NCBI GenBank assembly: GCA_038213135.1
Contig: JBBQTQ010000045.1
Location: forward strand, 1-20,746
Reading direction: 5' to 3'
Length of the DNA: 20,746 bases
DNA from: JBBQTQ01 sp038213135
Lineage (GTDB): Bacteria > Actinomycetota > Thermoleophilia > Gaiellales > Gaiellaceae
Position 1 is the first letter of the stretch, and every line of letters begins with the position of its first letter. The notes under the pieces are model-generated. The model saw nothing but the letters and a program-made list of their open reading frames with translations. It searched no databases and had not been told where the DNA came from. The translations under genes and the position numbers were made by a program. Positions 1 to 6,782 of this stretch are shown here, in pieces.

Positions 1-141
1 TATCGGCGGCTACGTCGATCGCTACCACCACCGGCCCCACTCGCGGCTCGACTACAAGACGCCCTACGAGGTCAAGGAAACGTGGGAAGATCTACAAAAC
101 ATCGCGGCCTAGCCTGTCAACTCGGGCGGGGAGCACGTCAA
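1..141 (+). mobile_element. Right-hand end of an IS3-type insertion sequence, cut by window edge
   Basis: This segment holds the 3' end of a transposase gene and about 30 bases of non-coding terminus. The terminus after the stop codon runs to the octamer CACGTCAA at 134-141. The same octamer, in inverted orientation (TTGACGTG, 1296-1303), ends the second element remnant on the far side of the glycosyltransferase ORF, so 141 is my best estimate of the element boundary. No target-site duplication can be verified because the other end of this element lies outside the window. Confidence 0.55.
2..112 (+). CDS. IS3-family transposase (OrfB, integrase core), C-terminal 36 residues only
   Basis: The reading frame is open from base 2 to the TAG at 110-112 and encodes the end of a DDE integrase-type transposase. 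The diagnostic part is the segment YVDRYHHRPHSRLDYKTPYEV, split here as YVDRYHHRPHSRL then DYKTPYEV. It matches the IS3-family consensus 'YN.RRPHS.LGY.TP.E' that follows the catalytic glutamate. The start and the three catalytic acidic residues lie upstream of the window, so it cannot be decided whether the gene is intact. The frame downstream of its stop stays open into the glycosyltransferase ORF. The family call rests on this short tail and on the second remnant at 1328-1638. Confidence 0.75.
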   Translation: MGGYVDRYHHRPHSRLDYKTPYEVKETWEDLQNIAA

Positions 142-151
142 CAATGACGCG

Positions 152-1294
152 GTGTTGATGATGGATGCCGACACGTCTCTATCGCCCGGCTTTATCGCCG
201 AGGCGGCACGGGCCCTACGCAAGCCAGAGGGCGATGGGTCCCGGGTAGGGGGCGTCGGCGGCATCTTTCTCGGTTACCCGCTGAAAGGTTTCCTCGCCCA
301 CCTCCAAAACAACGAGTACGTTCGGTATGCCCGAGAGATCGGTCGCCGGAAGGGACGTGCAGACGTGCTCACTGGCACCGCAACGCTGTTTTCGGTCAGA
401 GCCCTTCGCGACGTTGAGCGCGGCCGGTCTACCGGCCAGTTGCCACCCGGCTCAGGCGTCTTTGACGTTGCGGCCCTAACCGAGGACAACGAATTGACAC
501 TCGCGCTCAAGCACCTGGGATACCGCTGTGTCTCGCCGAAGGCGTGCACCGTGGGCACCGAGCTCATGCCGACGACTGCCCGCCTGTTCCATCAACGCTT
601 GCGCTGGCAACGCGGCGCGATCGAAAACCTCTTGGCGTATGGAGTGACGCGTCGGACCTTGCCATATATCGGGCGACAACTGATGACCTACGCAGCCGTC
701 GCTTTCGTCCCCTTCTTCTTGACCGTGATGACATTCGCGTGGGTCACGAACGGCTCGATTCCCTGGTCGTGGTTCTGGGTGTCACTCTCGGGCTTTGTTG
801 CTTTCGAACGAGTCTGGTCGGTGAAACGAGGCGGCTGGCGGTCCGTCGTCCTTGCTGGACTGCTACTGCCCGAGGTCATGTTTGATCTGTTCCTACACGG
901 CGTCTACACCAAAGCATTGACTGACACCGCTTCGCGTGCCCGTGAGACGTGGGACTACACCAAACCGGCGGGTTTTGTCGGTGCGCGGTCGTGGCGGCAT
1001 CACTGGAATCGCATCGCCGGGGCTGTCTACGCGGGAGCGCTGCTCGCCGTGGTCGTTGGCCTCGCGCTTGCCTGCAGCGTGATCGGCGTCGCGTGGTCTT
1101 TGGTTGAGGGCTTCGTTCTCGCTGGAGCGGCGCTCGCCGCATTGCGCCTCAGCAGGTTGGACCCGTTCGGGCCTCTTCTCGGCAGGGGCGAACTGACCGA
1201 TGCCGACTACTCACCGAGATCGAAGCCTCAGGGCTTTGGAGGCTCGGACGTCCCCGCGGATACCAAGCAAAGATTGCGAGTCGTCAAGGCGTAA
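152..1294 (+). CDS. Family 2 glycosyltransferase (cellulose/hyaluronan-synthase-like), N-terminally truncated
   Basis: The 380-residue product carries the back half of a processive GT2 catalytic domain followed by membrane helices. Visible motifs are the metal-binding DADT (residues 5-8), the TED base motif (110-112) and the Q-x-x-RW acceptor motif (QRLRW, 148-152). Hydrophobic segments follow at about 175-215, 230-255 and 287-330. Enzymes of this type polymerise sugar nucleotides at the membrane inner face. The normal N-terminus, including the UDP-binding first strand and first Asp, is missing. Recognisable GT2 sequence begins only around NDAVLMMDADT, directly after the insertion-sequence end, so the GTG at 152 is probably not a native start. 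Codons are visibly less GC-biased than in the rest of the window, suggesting transfer. It is probably a non-functional fragment. Confidence 0.8.
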   Translation: MLMMDADTSLSPGFIAEAARALRKPEGDGSRVGGVGGIFLGYPLKGFLAHLQNNEYVRYAREIGRRKGRADVLTGTATLFSVRALRDVERGRSTGQLPPGSGVFDVAALTEDNELTLALKHLGYRCVSPKACTVGTELMPTTARLFHQRLRWQRGAIENLLAYGVTRRTLPYIGRQLMTYAAVAFVPFFLTVMTFAWVTNGSIPWSWFWVSLSGFVAFERVWSVKRGGWRSVVLAGLLLPEVMFDLFLHGVYTKALTDTASRARETWDYTKPAGFVGARSWRHHWNRIAGAVYAGALLAVVVGLALACSVIGVAWSLVEGFVLAGAALAALRLSRLDPFGPLLGRGELTDADYSPRSKPQGFGGSDVPADTKQRLRVVKA

Positions 1295-1295
1295 C

Positions 1296-1640
1296 TTGAC
1301 GTGACCCCCTGAATCTGGTCCATCCGTGTCCCACGACCACAGCTCGTCCGGCCGCTCCGCGAGCAGCTCCGGCTTGCTGTACGCGGGATGGGTGAGTCGG
1401 TCGCGCCGCTCCCGCACGCCGCCGTGGCAAGCCGCCAGCAGCCGGTACATCGTCCGTTCCGAGGCCAGGTAGCGGCCCTCGTCGAGCAGCGTGGCATCTG
1501 GGCCGGCGAGCAGTCGACGAACCGCTGCGAATGCAGCTCGGCCAGCACCGCCTCCCGCTCCGGCTCAGAGAGCGCCCGCGCCGGTGCGGCCTCGGCTTCG
1601 CCGGTCTCGGCGCGGGCGGCCGGCGGGGCGGTAGGCACAT
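1296..1640 (-). mobile_element. Internally deleted IS3-type element remnant
   Basis: On the minus strand this remnant contains the N-terminal half of an IS3-type transposase, then jumps directly to a terminus-like sequence (1296-1327) ending in GGTCACGTCAA. The terminal CACGTCAA matches the end of the left-hand element at 134-141. The two element ends point toward each other across the glycosyltransferase ORF. The remnant stops immediately beside the 3' end of the tRNA-Val gene. Confidence 0.6.
1328..1638 (-). pseudogene. IS3-family transposase (OrfB) remnant, frameshifted and truncated
   Basis: Translation from the GTG at 1638 gives ALSEPEREAVLAELHSQRF, typical of the N-terminal helical region of IS3-type OrfB. 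A frameshift near 1495-1498 (after SPAQ) interrupts it. The next frame continues the same protein with ATLLDEGRYLASERTMYRLL, then RERRDRLTHPAYSKPELL, and ends in DELWSWD. That final Asp is the first catalytic residue of the DDE triad, normally followed by IT(K/R)L. Here homology stops at once, and the element terminus follows. The remaining two thirds of the transposase, with the other two acidic residues, are deleted. The gene cannot encode an active enzyme. Recognition rests on the family's well-conserved 'THPxYxKPELLAxxPNxVWSWD' block. Confidence 0.85.
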
Positions 1641-1665
1641 TCGTCGTAGTTGTGACAACGACTGA
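1641..1665 (-). terminator. Imperfect hairpin just 3' of tRNA-Val
   Basis: Immediately downstream of the tRNA on the minus strand lies an imperfect inverted repeat, GTCGTTGT and ACAACTACGAC around a short loop, with one mismatch. It may act as the tRNA terminator or be part of the junction with the mobile-element patch. There is no T-tract, so the terminator assignment is weak. Confidence 0.3.
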
Positions 1666-1666
1666 A

Positions 1667-1739
1667 TGGGCGGTACTGGGCTCGAACCAGTGACCCCCAG
1701 CTTGTCGAGCTGGTGCTCTCCCAACTGAGCTAACCGCCC
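1667..1739 (-). tRNA. tRNA-Val(GAC)
   Basis: The minus strand folds as a standard 73-nt cloverleaf. The acceptor stem is GGGCGGT with ACCGCCC plus discriminator A; the D-arm is GCTC...GAGC; the anticodon stem is CCAGC with GCTGG; the T-arm is ACTGG-TTCGAGC-CCAGT. The 7-base anticodon loop is TCGACAA, giving anticodon GAC (valine, GUC/GUU codons). CCA is not encoded. Position 33 is C where nearly all tRNAs have U. The gene lies 14 bases downstream of the SRPBCC gene on the same strand, and its 3' end borders the IS remnant. Confidence 0.9.
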
Positions 1740-1753
1740 CGGTTGGAGGAAGT

Positions 1754-2170
1754 CTAGCCTCGGGCGTCGAGCGTCGCCTTCAAGCCGGCGAGGGCTTTTG
1801 CGCCCATTCGCTTGAAGAGCGGCCACATGAGCAGGCCGAACGGTCGGCGAGGGCCCTTCAGGCTGATCTGCGCCTGCCAGGTGATTCTCGTGCCGGTGCC
1901 TGCCCGCTCGAACTGGATCGTGTCGACCGAGCGCGCCTTCTCACCCTCGCCTACCGCTACGACCCGGCCACCCTCGTCGAGCTCCGTCACCCGGTAGTGG
2001 AACGGGATCCGCTTGCCGCGCCACTCGGCGATCAGCTCGTACTCGCGCTCGCCGAGCTTCCTCGCCACCGCGATTCCCGGGTCCCATTCGGCGCTGTTCG
2101 AGAGATCTGCGACGTACGCGAAGGCCTCGTCGAGCGGACGCGCGACCTCGATCGTCTCCGAGACGCGCAT
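1754..2170 (-). CDS. SRPBCC/START-like lipid- or ligand-binding family protein
   Basis: The 138-residue product begins MRVSETIEVARPLDEAFAYV. This is the opening of the polyketide-cyclase/dehydrase-like SRPBCC fold: a first beta strand followed by the 'P...vfa.vad..n...WdP' helix, here DLSNSAEWDPGI. Beta-rich sequence and a long C-terminal helix (GAKALAGLKATLDA) complete the helix-grip fold. Such proteins bind hydrophobic ligands or act as small cyclases; the ligand cannot be read from sequence. There is no signal peptide or membrane segment, so it should be cytosolic. Its ATG overlaps the TGA of the upstream acetyltransferase by one base (TGATG), indicating translational coupling and suggesting a functional link with the Eis pair. 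Confidence 0.85.
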   Translation of the reverse strand: MRVSETIEVARPLDEAFAYVADLSNSAEWDPGIAVARKLGEREYELIAEWRGKRIPFHYRVTELDEGGRVVAVGEGEKARSVDTIQFERAGTGTRITWQAQISLKGPRRPFGLLMWPLFKRMGAKALAGLKATLDARG

Positions 2171-3372
2171 CAGAAGATCTCGGGGCACCACGGAGCTCGA
2201 TCCGAGTGGAACATCGCATCCGCCCGGGCGAGCGCGCCCTCGCGGAGCTCCTCGACCCGCCCGGCGCGGGCCAGCTCGGCGAACGTGAAGCCGCCCAGAT
2301 AGACCGAGCCGAGCGCCTGCACGTCGAGCCGGAGCTCCGGCTCCTCCTCGACACGCGACGCAGTTCCGCCCTCGAGCCGCCAGCGGCCCTCGTTCCACGG
2401 GCAGAACTCGTCCGCGAGCTCGAAGACGACCGAGCCGTCGGCCGCGTAGCCCCGGCCCGAAAGCGCAGCCTCGACGTCCACGAGCCGCACCCACAAGGCG
2501 TCGCCCATGCGGAACCGCATCCGGCGCGGGTTGGCCAGCAGGAAGAAGAGCGGATGGTCGAGCGGAAGCAACTGCCCTCTGACCGTCGCCGTCCAGTCGA
2601 TGTCGAGCAGGTAGCGCCAGAGCTCGGCCGTCGGAGCGCCGTCGGCCGCGACCACCTCGCCGACGTTCAGCGTCGCGGTCGACGCGCCGCCCTCGAAGCC
2701 TGGCTGATGTCGGTAGATGGCGTATCCCTGCGGCCGGCCGTCGAGCTCGTGCAGGACGTAGCGCTTCGGCCCAGCGCCTTCTCGGCGGTCGGGGGGATCG
2801 GCCAGGATCCGAAACTCCCACCAGTCGGCGCTGCGCGAGAACATGCCCGGCGTGACGGCGCGTACCGCTTCCCAGATCCCGGGGATGACCTCACCGGCCT
2901 CTTCGGCGGTGACGAGGCGAACCTGGCCCGCCTGCCCGCCCGACCTGGCGAAGCTCGCGTACTCGTGCGGCACGCTCGCCTCGCCGCAGAGCGACGCCAT
3001 CCCGTAGCCGTAGCGGCCGTAGATCGTCTCCTCGGATGCCCAGAGGGCGGCGATCGGCTCGCCGCGCTCGTGGACGTCGTCGAGCTGGGCGTGCATCATC
3101 GCCCGCAGCGCGCCGCGGCGGCGGTGCGTGGGATAGACGCCGACGACCGTGACGCCGGCGCAACCGACCGACCCGCCGGGGACGGCCATCTCGAACGGGA
3201 AGGCTCCCGCTCCGCCGACTGCCCGTCCGCCCTCGAAGGCCGCATGCATCCGATCGAGCGGAAGGAGCTTCAGGAAACGCTCTGTCCGCTCGGGGGTCGG
3301 CTCCAGGCCGAAGTACTGGCCGATCGCCATGAACGCGTCGACGAACTCCTCCTGCGTTGCGCAGGCCCGCAC
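2170..3372 (-). CDS. Eis-family GNAT N-acetyltransferase, copy 2
   Basis: This is an Eis-like enzyme of about 400 residues: GNAT fold, second GNAT-like fold, and C-terminal sterol-carrier-type domain. It shows the acetyl-CoA loop motif THRRRGALRAMM and the IYGRYGYG segment, which in Mycobacterium tuberculosis Eis carries the general-acid tyrosine. The C-terminus ends CPEIF, and in Eis the terminal carboxylate is part of the active site. Eis enzymes acetylate amines, including aminoglycosides; the substrate here is unknown. It is clearly a tandem paralogue of the upstream gene. The start is uncertain. The coordinates use the GTG at 3372. However, the Shine-Dalgarno GGAGG (3389-3393) sits 7 bases before an ATC at 3381, which overlaps the previous stop as TGATC and aligns with the paralogue's first residue. 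A CTG at 3384 is a third option. Confidence 0.88.
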   Translation of the reverse strand: MRACATQEEFVDAFMAIGQYFGLEPTPERTERFLKLLPLDRMHAAFEGGRAVGGAGAFPFEMAVPGGSVGCAGVTVVGVYPTHRRRGALRAMMHAQLDDVHERGEPIAALWASEETIYGRYGYGMASLCGEASVPHEYASFARSGGQAGQVRLVTAEEAGEVIPGIWEAVRAVTPGMFSRSADWWEFRILADPPDRREGAGPKRYVLHELDGRPQGYAIYRHQPGFEGGASTATLNVGEVVAADGAPTAELWRYLLDIDWTATVRGQLLPLDHPLFFLLANPRRMRFRMGDALWVRLVDVEAALSGRGYAADGSVVFELADEFCPWNEGRWRLEGGTASRVEEEPELRLDVQALGSVYLGGFTFAELARAGRVEELREGALARADAMFHSDRAPWCPEIF

Positions 3373-3380
3373 CTCGAAGA

Positions 3381-4583
3381 TCAGAAGACCTCCGGGCAGT
3401 ACGGCTTCTCGGGCGTGCGGAAGAGCGCCGAAGCGCCCTCGACCGCGCCTTCGCTCAGCTCTTCGACGCGACCCGCTCGGGCGAGGTCGCCGAAGTCGAA
3501 GTCGCCGAGGTAGGCCGTGGCGAGATCGGCGACCGACAGCCGGAGGTCGGGCTCGGCGTCGGTCCTGCCTGCGTCTTCGCCCGCGCGGTAGCGGCCCTCG
3601 TTCCAGGGGCAGAACCGATCGGAGATCTCCAACACGACCGATCCCTCGCCCGCGTACGAGCGCTTGCGGAGCGCCACGTCCACGTCGACGAGCCGCAGCC
3701 AGAGCCCGTCTGTCAGCTTGAGGTGGAGGCGGCGCGAATCGACGACCATCAGGAAGAGCGGCGAGTGCACGTCGAACGGCCAGCAGCGGATTCGCTGGAC
3801 GAGGTCGATCCCGAACAGGAAGCGCCAGAGCTCTCGCATGGCGTCGGGCGCGTCCGCGATCGCCTCGATCAGCCGCACCTCGTTCTTCGGGAAGCCCTCC
3901 TCCCACTTCGCCGCGATTCGGTACAGCGCGTAGCCCGCCGGGTCGCCGTCGAGCTCCAGCACCGCGTAGTAGAGGTGGCTGGCGCCGTGCCGCCAGTGCT
4001 CGGGATCGATCAGGCGGCGGTCCCTCCACCAGCTCTCGCTGCGCGAGGTGAAGCCGGGCCGGGTCAGGCGGACGCGCTCGTAGATGGGCGGAAACAGCTC
4101 GAACGCCTCTTCGGCGGTGATCAAGCGGACGCTGCCCGACGGGCCCGGGTCGTCGCGGAGGACGCACCCACGCTCGGCGTTCAGCTCGGCCGCAGGCACG
4201 ACCTGGCCGTAGCCGAAGCGGCCGTAGATCGGCGCCTCCGAGGCGAACAGCGCAGCGAGCGGCTCGCCGCGCTCGTGGACGTCCTCGAGCTGGCGGCGCA
4301 TCATCTCGGTGAGCAGCCCGCGACGGCGGTGGCTCGGCAGGACGCCGACCCAGGTGACCCCGGCCGTCGGCAGCGCGCCGCCGGGAATCGTCAGGTCGAA
4401 GGCATACGACGCGACGAGCCCGATCGGACCGGGGTCGAAGCCGGCCAGGATCCGGTCGACCGGGATCGAAGCGATCTCGCGCTCGAGGTCGGCCTCGTTG
4501 AACGTCTCGCCGAACGTCGCATCCCGCGTGACGAGCGTCGCCCTGTATTCCTCCTGCGTCGGATTGCGGATCTCGAGAGCCAC
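3381..4583 (-). CDS. Eis-family GNAT N-acetyltransferase, copy 1
   Basis: The 400-residue product matches the usual length of Eis proteins. Visible features are the N-terminal strand MALEIRNPTQEEY, the acetyl-CoA-binding SHRRRGLLTEMM (84-95), IYGRFGYG (119-126, general-acid tyrosine region) and the C-terminal CPEVF, whose terminal carboxylate is catalytic in the family. It should transfer acetyl from acetyl-CoA to an amine and is cytosolic. In the M. tuberculosis enzyme overexpression gives kanamycin resistance, but substrate range varies and no resistance claim is made here. It starts with GTG 11 bases after the pcrA stop, so it is probably in the same transcript. Its stop adjoins or overlaps the start of copy 2. 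Confidence 0.92.
   Translation of the reverse strand: MALEIRNPTQEEYRATLVTRDATFGETFNEADLEREIASIPVDRILAGFDPGPIGLVASYAFDLTIPGGALPTAGVTWVGVLPSHRRRGLLTEMMRRQLEDVHERGEPLAALFASEAPIYGRFGYGQVVPAAELNAERGCVLRDDPGPSGSVRLITAEEAFELFPPIYERVRLTRPGFTSRSESWWRDRRLIDPEHWRHGASHLYYAVLELDGDPAGYALYRIAAKWEEGFPKNEVRLIEAIADAPDAMRELWRFLFGIDLVQRIRCWPFDVHSPLFLMVVDSRRLHLKLTDGLWLRLVDVDVALRKRSYAGEGSVVLEISDRFCPWNEGRYRAGEDAGRTDAEPDLRLSVADLATAYLGDFDFGDLARAGRVEELSEGAVEGASALFRTPEKPYCPEVF
3389..3393 (-). promoter_or_regulatory. Shine-Dalgarno sequence that bears on the copy-2 acetyltransferase start
   Basis: GGAGG on the minus strand lies inside the last codons of copy 1. It is 7 bases upstream of ATC (3381), 4 bases from CTG (3384) and 16 bases from GTG (3372). 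The spacing fits best with initiation at the ATC. Confidence 0.5.
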
Positions 4584-4594
4584 GGGCGCGGAGC

Positions 4595-6748
4595 CTAGGC
4601 GATGCGCTCGAGCGGCGCGTACTCGAGCATCAGGCGCCGCTCCGCTCCGTCGTCCGCGAAACGAACCGTGACGACGCCGCCCGGCTCGACCCGGACGACG
4701 ACGCCCTCACCGAGCGTGCCGTGCCGTACCGAGTCGCCGGTCGACAGCGACGGGATCTCGGCGCGCGGCTCGATGTTCTTGCGAGCGCCGTAGTCCGACC
4801 AGGAGGCCGGTCGGAGGCGTTCCCTTGCCACGCCTTCCTCGGGCAACTCGTCGAGGAAGCGCGACGGCAGGTTGTACGAGCGGTTGCCGTAGAGCGACCT
4901 GACGGACGTGTGGGTCAGCGTCAGCCGCTCCTTCGCGCGGGTCATGCCGACGTAGGCGAGGCGGCGCTCCTCCTCGATCCCCTGCTCCTCGATCGAGCGG
5001 GCGTGCGGAAAGATCCCTTCCTCCATCCCGATCATGAAGACCGAGCCGAACTCGAGGCCCTTGGCGTTGTGCAGGGTCATCAGCGTGACGAGGCTCTGCT
5101 CCTCCCGGATCGCGTCCTGGTCGGAGTAGAGCGAGATCTCCTGCAGGAAGCTGGAGAGGCTCGGCTCGGCCGCCTGGGCGATGTACTCCTGGGCGACGCC
5201 GACGAGCTCCTGGAGGTTCTCGACGCGGCCCTGCGCCTCGATCGTGCGCTCGGCCTGGAGCGCCTCGAGGTAGCCGGACTGCTCGAGCACCCACTCGACG
5301 AGCTCGGGCAGGCGCAGCTCCTGCGCGGCGGACTGGAGTGATTGGAGCAGGTTCTTCAGGGCCGTCGCGGGCCTGGCCTGTGCGGGCCCGAGCCCGGCCG
5401 CCTCGGCGTTGCCGAGCGCGTCGTAGAGCGTCGTTCCGTTCCCGTCCGCCCAGTTCTGGAGGCGCGCGAGGCTCGCATCGCCGATGCCGCGGCGCGGCCG
5501 GTTCGCGATCCGCTGCAGCGAGACCAGATCGAACGGGTTGTCGATCACCTGCAGATAGGCGATCAGGTCCTTGATCTCGGCCCGCTCGTAGAAGCGCGGG
5601 CCGCCGATCACCTGGTAGGCGACGCCCTGGCGGACGAGCACGTCCTCGAGCACGCGGCTCTGCGCGTTCGTCCTGTAGAAGACCGCGATCTCGGCCCCGT
5701 TGTGGCCCTGCTCGACGAGCATCGCGATCTCGGCGGCGACGAAGCGGGCCTCGGCGTGCTCGTCCTCGACCTCGAGCACGTGCACCGGATCGCCCTCGCC
5801 GAGGTCGGACCAGAGGTTCTTCTCCTTGCGCTCCCGGTTGTGGGCGATCACGTGGTTCGCGGCCTGGAGGATCGTGTTCGTCGAGCGATAGTTCTGTTCG
5901 AGCGCAATCGTGCGGGTCTCGCCGAAGTCCCGCTCGAACTCGAGGATGTTGCGGATGTCCGCCCCCCGGAACGCGTAGATCGACTGGTCGGGGTCGCCGA
6001 CGGCGCAGATGTTCCGGTGCTTCGCGGCGAGCAGCTGGAGCAGCCGGTACTGGGCATGGTTCGTGTCCTGGTACTCGTCGACGAGCACGTAGCGGAAGGC
6101 CTTCTGCCAGTGGTCGAGCGCCTCGGGGAAGCGCTCCAGCACCTCGACGGTCAGCATCAGCAGGTCGTCGAAGTCGACCGCGTTCGAGTCGTGCAGGCGG
6201 CGCTGGTAGAGCTGGTAGACGTCGGCGACGGTCTGGTCGTAGAACGAGGCGACGCGGCTCGTGTAGTCGTCCGGCGAGACGAGCTGGTTCTTCGCGTTCG
6301 AGATCTGCGAGTGGATCCCGCGCGGGACGAAGCGCTTCGGGTCGCGCTCGAGCTCCTCCAGGCACTGCTTCGTCAGCCGCACCTGGTCGGCCTGGTCGTA
6401 GATCGTGAAGTTCGAGCGGTAGCCGAGCCGTTGCGCCTCGCGGCGGAGGAGGCGGCCGCAGGCGGCGTGGAAGGTCAGGATCCAGCTGCCGCGCGCGGTG
6501 TCGCCGAGCAGTCCCTCCAGGCGCGCACGCATCTCGCCGGCGGCCTTGTTCGTGAACGTGATCGCGAGGATCTCGTTCGGCTTCACCCCGCAGGCGGTGA
6601 TCAGATGACCGACTCGGTGGGTGAGGACGCGCGTCTTGCCGGAGCCCGCGCCAGCGATCACGAGCAGCGGCCCCTCGGTGGCGAGAACGGCCTCCCGCTG
6701 GGCGGGATTCAGGTCGGCGAGGTAGGAATCGGGCGCGACGCGGGCCAC
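4595..6748 (-). CDS. pcrA: ATP-dependent DNA helicase PcrA/UvrD (superfamily 1)
   Basis: The 717-residue protein has the full superfamily 1A helicase motif series. These are the Q motif (LNPAQREAV, 13-21), Walker A AGAGSGKT (32-39), motif Ia (ITFTNKAAGEM), motif II VDEYQDTN (223-230), motif III GDPDQSIYAFRGA (251-263), motif IV QNYRST (285-290), motif V TLHNAKGLEF and motif VI YVGMTRAKERL. A small beta-rich Tudor-like tail follows (GDSVRHGTLGEGVV...), typical of PcrA. The enzyme unwinds DNA 3'-5' in repair and displaces recombinase. A GTG start is used. It lies 34 bases downstream of the membrane-protein gene and 11 bases upstream of the acetyltransferase pair. All key residues are present. 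Confidence 0.96.
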   Translation of the reverse strand: MARVAPDSYLADLNPAQREAVLATEGPLLVIAGAGSGKTRVLTHRVGHLITACGVKPNEILAITFTNKAAGEMRARLEGLLGDTARGSWILTFHAACGRLLRREAQRLGYRSNFTIYDQADQVRLTKQCLEELERDPKRFVPRGIHSQISNAKNQLVSPDDYTSRVASFYDQTVADVYQLYQRRLHDSNAVDFDDLLMLTVEVLERFPEALDHWQKAFRYVLVDEYQDTNHAQYRLLQLLAAKHRNICAVGDPDQSIYAFRGADIRNILEFERDFGETRTIALEQNYRSTNTILQAANHVIAHNRERKEKNLWSDLGEGDPVHVLEVEDEHAEARFVAAEIAMLVEQGHNGAEIAVFYRTNAQSRVLEDVLVRQGVAYQVIGGPRFYERAEIKDLIAYLQVIDNPFDLVSLQRIANRPRRGIGDASLARLQNWADGNGTTLYDALGNAEAAGLGPAQARPATALKNLLQSLQSAAQELRLPELVEWVLEQSGYLEALQAERTIEAQGRVENLQELVGVAQEYIAQAAEPSLSSFLQEISLYSDQDAIREEQSLVTLMTLHNAKGLEFGSVFMIGMEEGIFPHARSIEEQGIEEERRLAYVGMTRAKERLTLTHTSVRSLYGNRSYNLPSRFLDELPEEGVARERLRPASWSDYGARKNIEPRAEIPSLSTGDSVRHGTLGEGVVVRVEPGGVVTVRFADDGAERRLMLEYAPLERIA

Positions 6749-6782
6749 GCCCCGATGCTAGCGGGGGCCGCCAGTCGTCTTT

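Noticed and set aside
1667..1739. A plus-strand tRNA-Asp(GTC) reading with proper U33
   Set aside because: The anticodon arm is symmetrical enough to read either way, but the D-arm, T-loop (TTCGAGC) and acceptor orientation only fit the minus strand.
2206..4598. Long plus-strand ORFs (435 and 413 codons) opposite the Eis genes
   Set aside because: They mirror the codon structure of the real minus-strand genes, are rich in Arg/Asp/Val shadow composition and contain no recognisable domain.
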